Shown: piece after piece, positions 60,657-64,000 of the stretch
Layout: each line of letters begins with the position of its first letter
Numbering within the stretch: position 1 is the stretch's first letter
Assembly (NCBI GenBank): GCA_946480695.1
Contig: CAMLKG010000006.1
Span: 62,001 to 126,000 of the forward strand
Reading direction: 5' to 3'
DNA length: 64,000 nt
Origin: an uncultured Cellvibrio sp.
GTDB taxonomy: Bacteria > Pseudomonadota > Gammaproteobacteria > Pseudomonadales > Cellvibrionaceae
Program-made: the position numbers and the translations under genes
Notes under the pieces: generated by a model
Databases searched by the model: none
What the model was told of the DNA's origin: nothing
Seen by the model: only the letters and a program-made list of their open reading frames with translations

Positions 60657-60681
60657 CGATCTGCAAGGATAACAATTCAAG

Positions 60682-60707
60682 AATGGCCGCACCTGCGGCC
60701 ATTTTTC
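60682..60707 (+). terminator. Terminator of the DUF4136 gene
   Basis: AATGGCCGCA/TGCGGCCATT stem with a CC centre, followed by TTTCATA. It lies 41 bases before recX. Confidence 0.8.
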
Positions 60708-60747
60708 ATAGTCCTGATGGATTTAAAGTTAACAGGTAGGTAGATCA

Positions 60748-61209
60748 ATGCCTGAACAGCTTACGCTTTCTGAAGTGCGACTTGCGGCTATGAATTTATT
60801 AGCCATGCGCGAGCACTCCATAAAGGAATTATTTGATAAGTTAAATCGTCGTTTTTCAGATCCGGAATTGATTGAGCTCGCGTTATCCTCGTTGAAAGAA
60901 CAAAACCTGCAATCCGATGAACGCTTTGCTGCTGCATTTATTAATATGCGCCAACGCCAGGGAAAAGGTAGTGTGCTGATTCGGATGGAGTTGCGTGAGC
61001 GGGGGCTTGCGGCTCAATTGATAGACGAATTGCTCAATGAGGCAGATTCGGTATGGTTTGACTTGGTTCGCGAAGCACGCGATAAGCGATTTAAGGCGTT
61101 GCCCGTTGATGGGCGGGAAAAAGCCAGGCAAATCCGCTTCCTGCATGCGCGCGGTTTTGCCAGTCGTCACATACAGGCCGCTTTTACTGATACAAATGAT
61201 ATGGAATAA
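60748..61209 (+). CDS. recX: Regulatory protein RecX
   Basis: Binds RecA filaments and limits their growth, tuning recombination and SOS. The 153-residue protein is made of three-helix repeats: AMNLLAMREHSIKELFDKLNRRF at the start, DERFAAAFINMRQRQGKGSVLIRMELRERG in the middle, and RQIRFLHARGFASRHIQAAF at the end. The spacing from recA (about 860 bases, with a lipoprotein gene and two terminators between) means separate control, unlike the usual recA-recX operon. An AGGTAG sequence precedes the ATG. Confidence 0.93.
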   Translation: MPEQLTLSEVRLAAMNLLAMREHSIKELFDKLNRRFSDPELIELALSSLKEQNLQSDERFAAAFINMRQRQGKGSVLIRMELRERGLAAQLIDELLNEADSVWFDLVREARDKRFKALPVDGREKARQIRFLHARGFASRHIQAAFTDTNDME

Positions 61210-61338
61210 GTTGCAGCAAATTTAAGCCATTTGTTGCCAGATCAATCACTTATTGACGATTCCCGCGGTTGACTGACCAGCTTTTCGTTGAGCGGAAAGG
61301 GGGTTTCTGTTACTCTGGCGCCCCGTCCTGAACGATAA

Positions 61339-63042
<1,704 letters not shown>

Positions 63043-63050
63043 TTCTTTCA

Positions 63051-63074
63051 GGGGGGCTGGTTATGGCGCCCCCC
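63051..63074 (+). terminator. Hairpin between pyrG and kdsA
   Basis: GGGGGGC pairs with GCCCCCC around a 10-base loop; then ATTTATAAATG. It may be a weak terminator or attenuator within the operon, 27 bases before the kdsA start. Confidence 0.6.
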
Positions 63075-63086
63075 ATTTATAAATGA

Positions 63087-63953
<867 letters not shown>

Positions 63954-63989
63954 CGGATCCTGGGTATTAATTGATTTTTATAGAAACAC

Positions 63990-64000
63990 ACTCTGGAGAA
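63990..64000 (+). promoter_or_regulatory. Probable ribosome binding site of the next gene (eno?)
   Basis: The window ends with CTGGAGAA after an A-rich stretch, which is a good Shine-Dalgarno sequence with no start codon yet. The usual gene after kdsA is eno. The gene itself lies outside the window. Confidence 0.4.

Overview
The window is a chromosome segment of a Gram-negative gammaproteobacterium, most likely a member of Cellvibrionaceae (Cellvibrio-like). The evidence is the pncC...recA-recX and pyrG-kdsA order (the last 8 bases look like the ribosome binding site of a next gene, probably eno), FabV as enoyl-ACP reductase, several TonB-dependent receptors, and a lipoprotein with the long Ser/Asn-rich linker common in polysaccharide-degrading Cellvibrionaceae. 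The genus is an inference. I see no tRNA, rRNA, CRISPR array, insertion sequence or prophage.

Layout. 1-6 kb: a secreted peroxiredoxin, an Ldh-type dehydrogenase facing it, then a DUF6152 gene with two tandem paralogous periplasmic proteins of unknown function, followed by a class II cytochrome c and a cytochrome b561. 6-11 kb: a degenerate EAL-like protein, an S46 dipeptidyl peptidase and a gamma-glutamyltransferase, suggesting periplasmic peptide use. 11-15 kb: a zinc operon (ZnuD-like receptor plus AztD-like lipoprotein) behind an almost ideal Zur box. 15.6-21.7 kb: a cobalamin riboswitch, BtuB-like receptor, cobO and cobQ, interrupted by an AT-rich alpha/beta hydrolase gene. 21.8-31 kb: NhaD, EttA, a pentapeptide-repeat/cyclase fusion, CorA, a small HTH protein and a stand-alone EF-G. 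31-40.4 kb: the Ser/Asn-linker beta-propeller lipoprotein, GcvP, a GspA-GspB pair, and bacterioferritin with its ferredoxin. 40.7-46.7 kb: AhpC-type peroxiredoxin, Ung, a 1027-residue TonB receptor behind a LacI-type operator, and an aldo/keto reductase. 46.8-55.5 kb: mostly housekeeping and envelope genes (MAPEG, FabV, nucleotidase, signal peptidase, two acyltransferases, DUF2789, DUF481, a CvpA-DUF4124 fusion, PncC). 55.6-58.6 kb: a membrane-bound winged-helix regulator with a beta-propeller, divergent from a small secreted protein; the pair splits the usual pncC-recA neighbourhood. 58.7-64 kb: recA with two CTG-N10-CAG LexA-type sites, a DUF4136 lipoprotein, recX, pyrG and kdsA.

The least described parts are the DUF6152/paralog/cytochrome cluster, the regulator-secreted-protein cassette with repeated GGTAAG elements, and the pentapeptide-cyclase fusion whose cyclase domain has lost two of six canonical catalytic positions.
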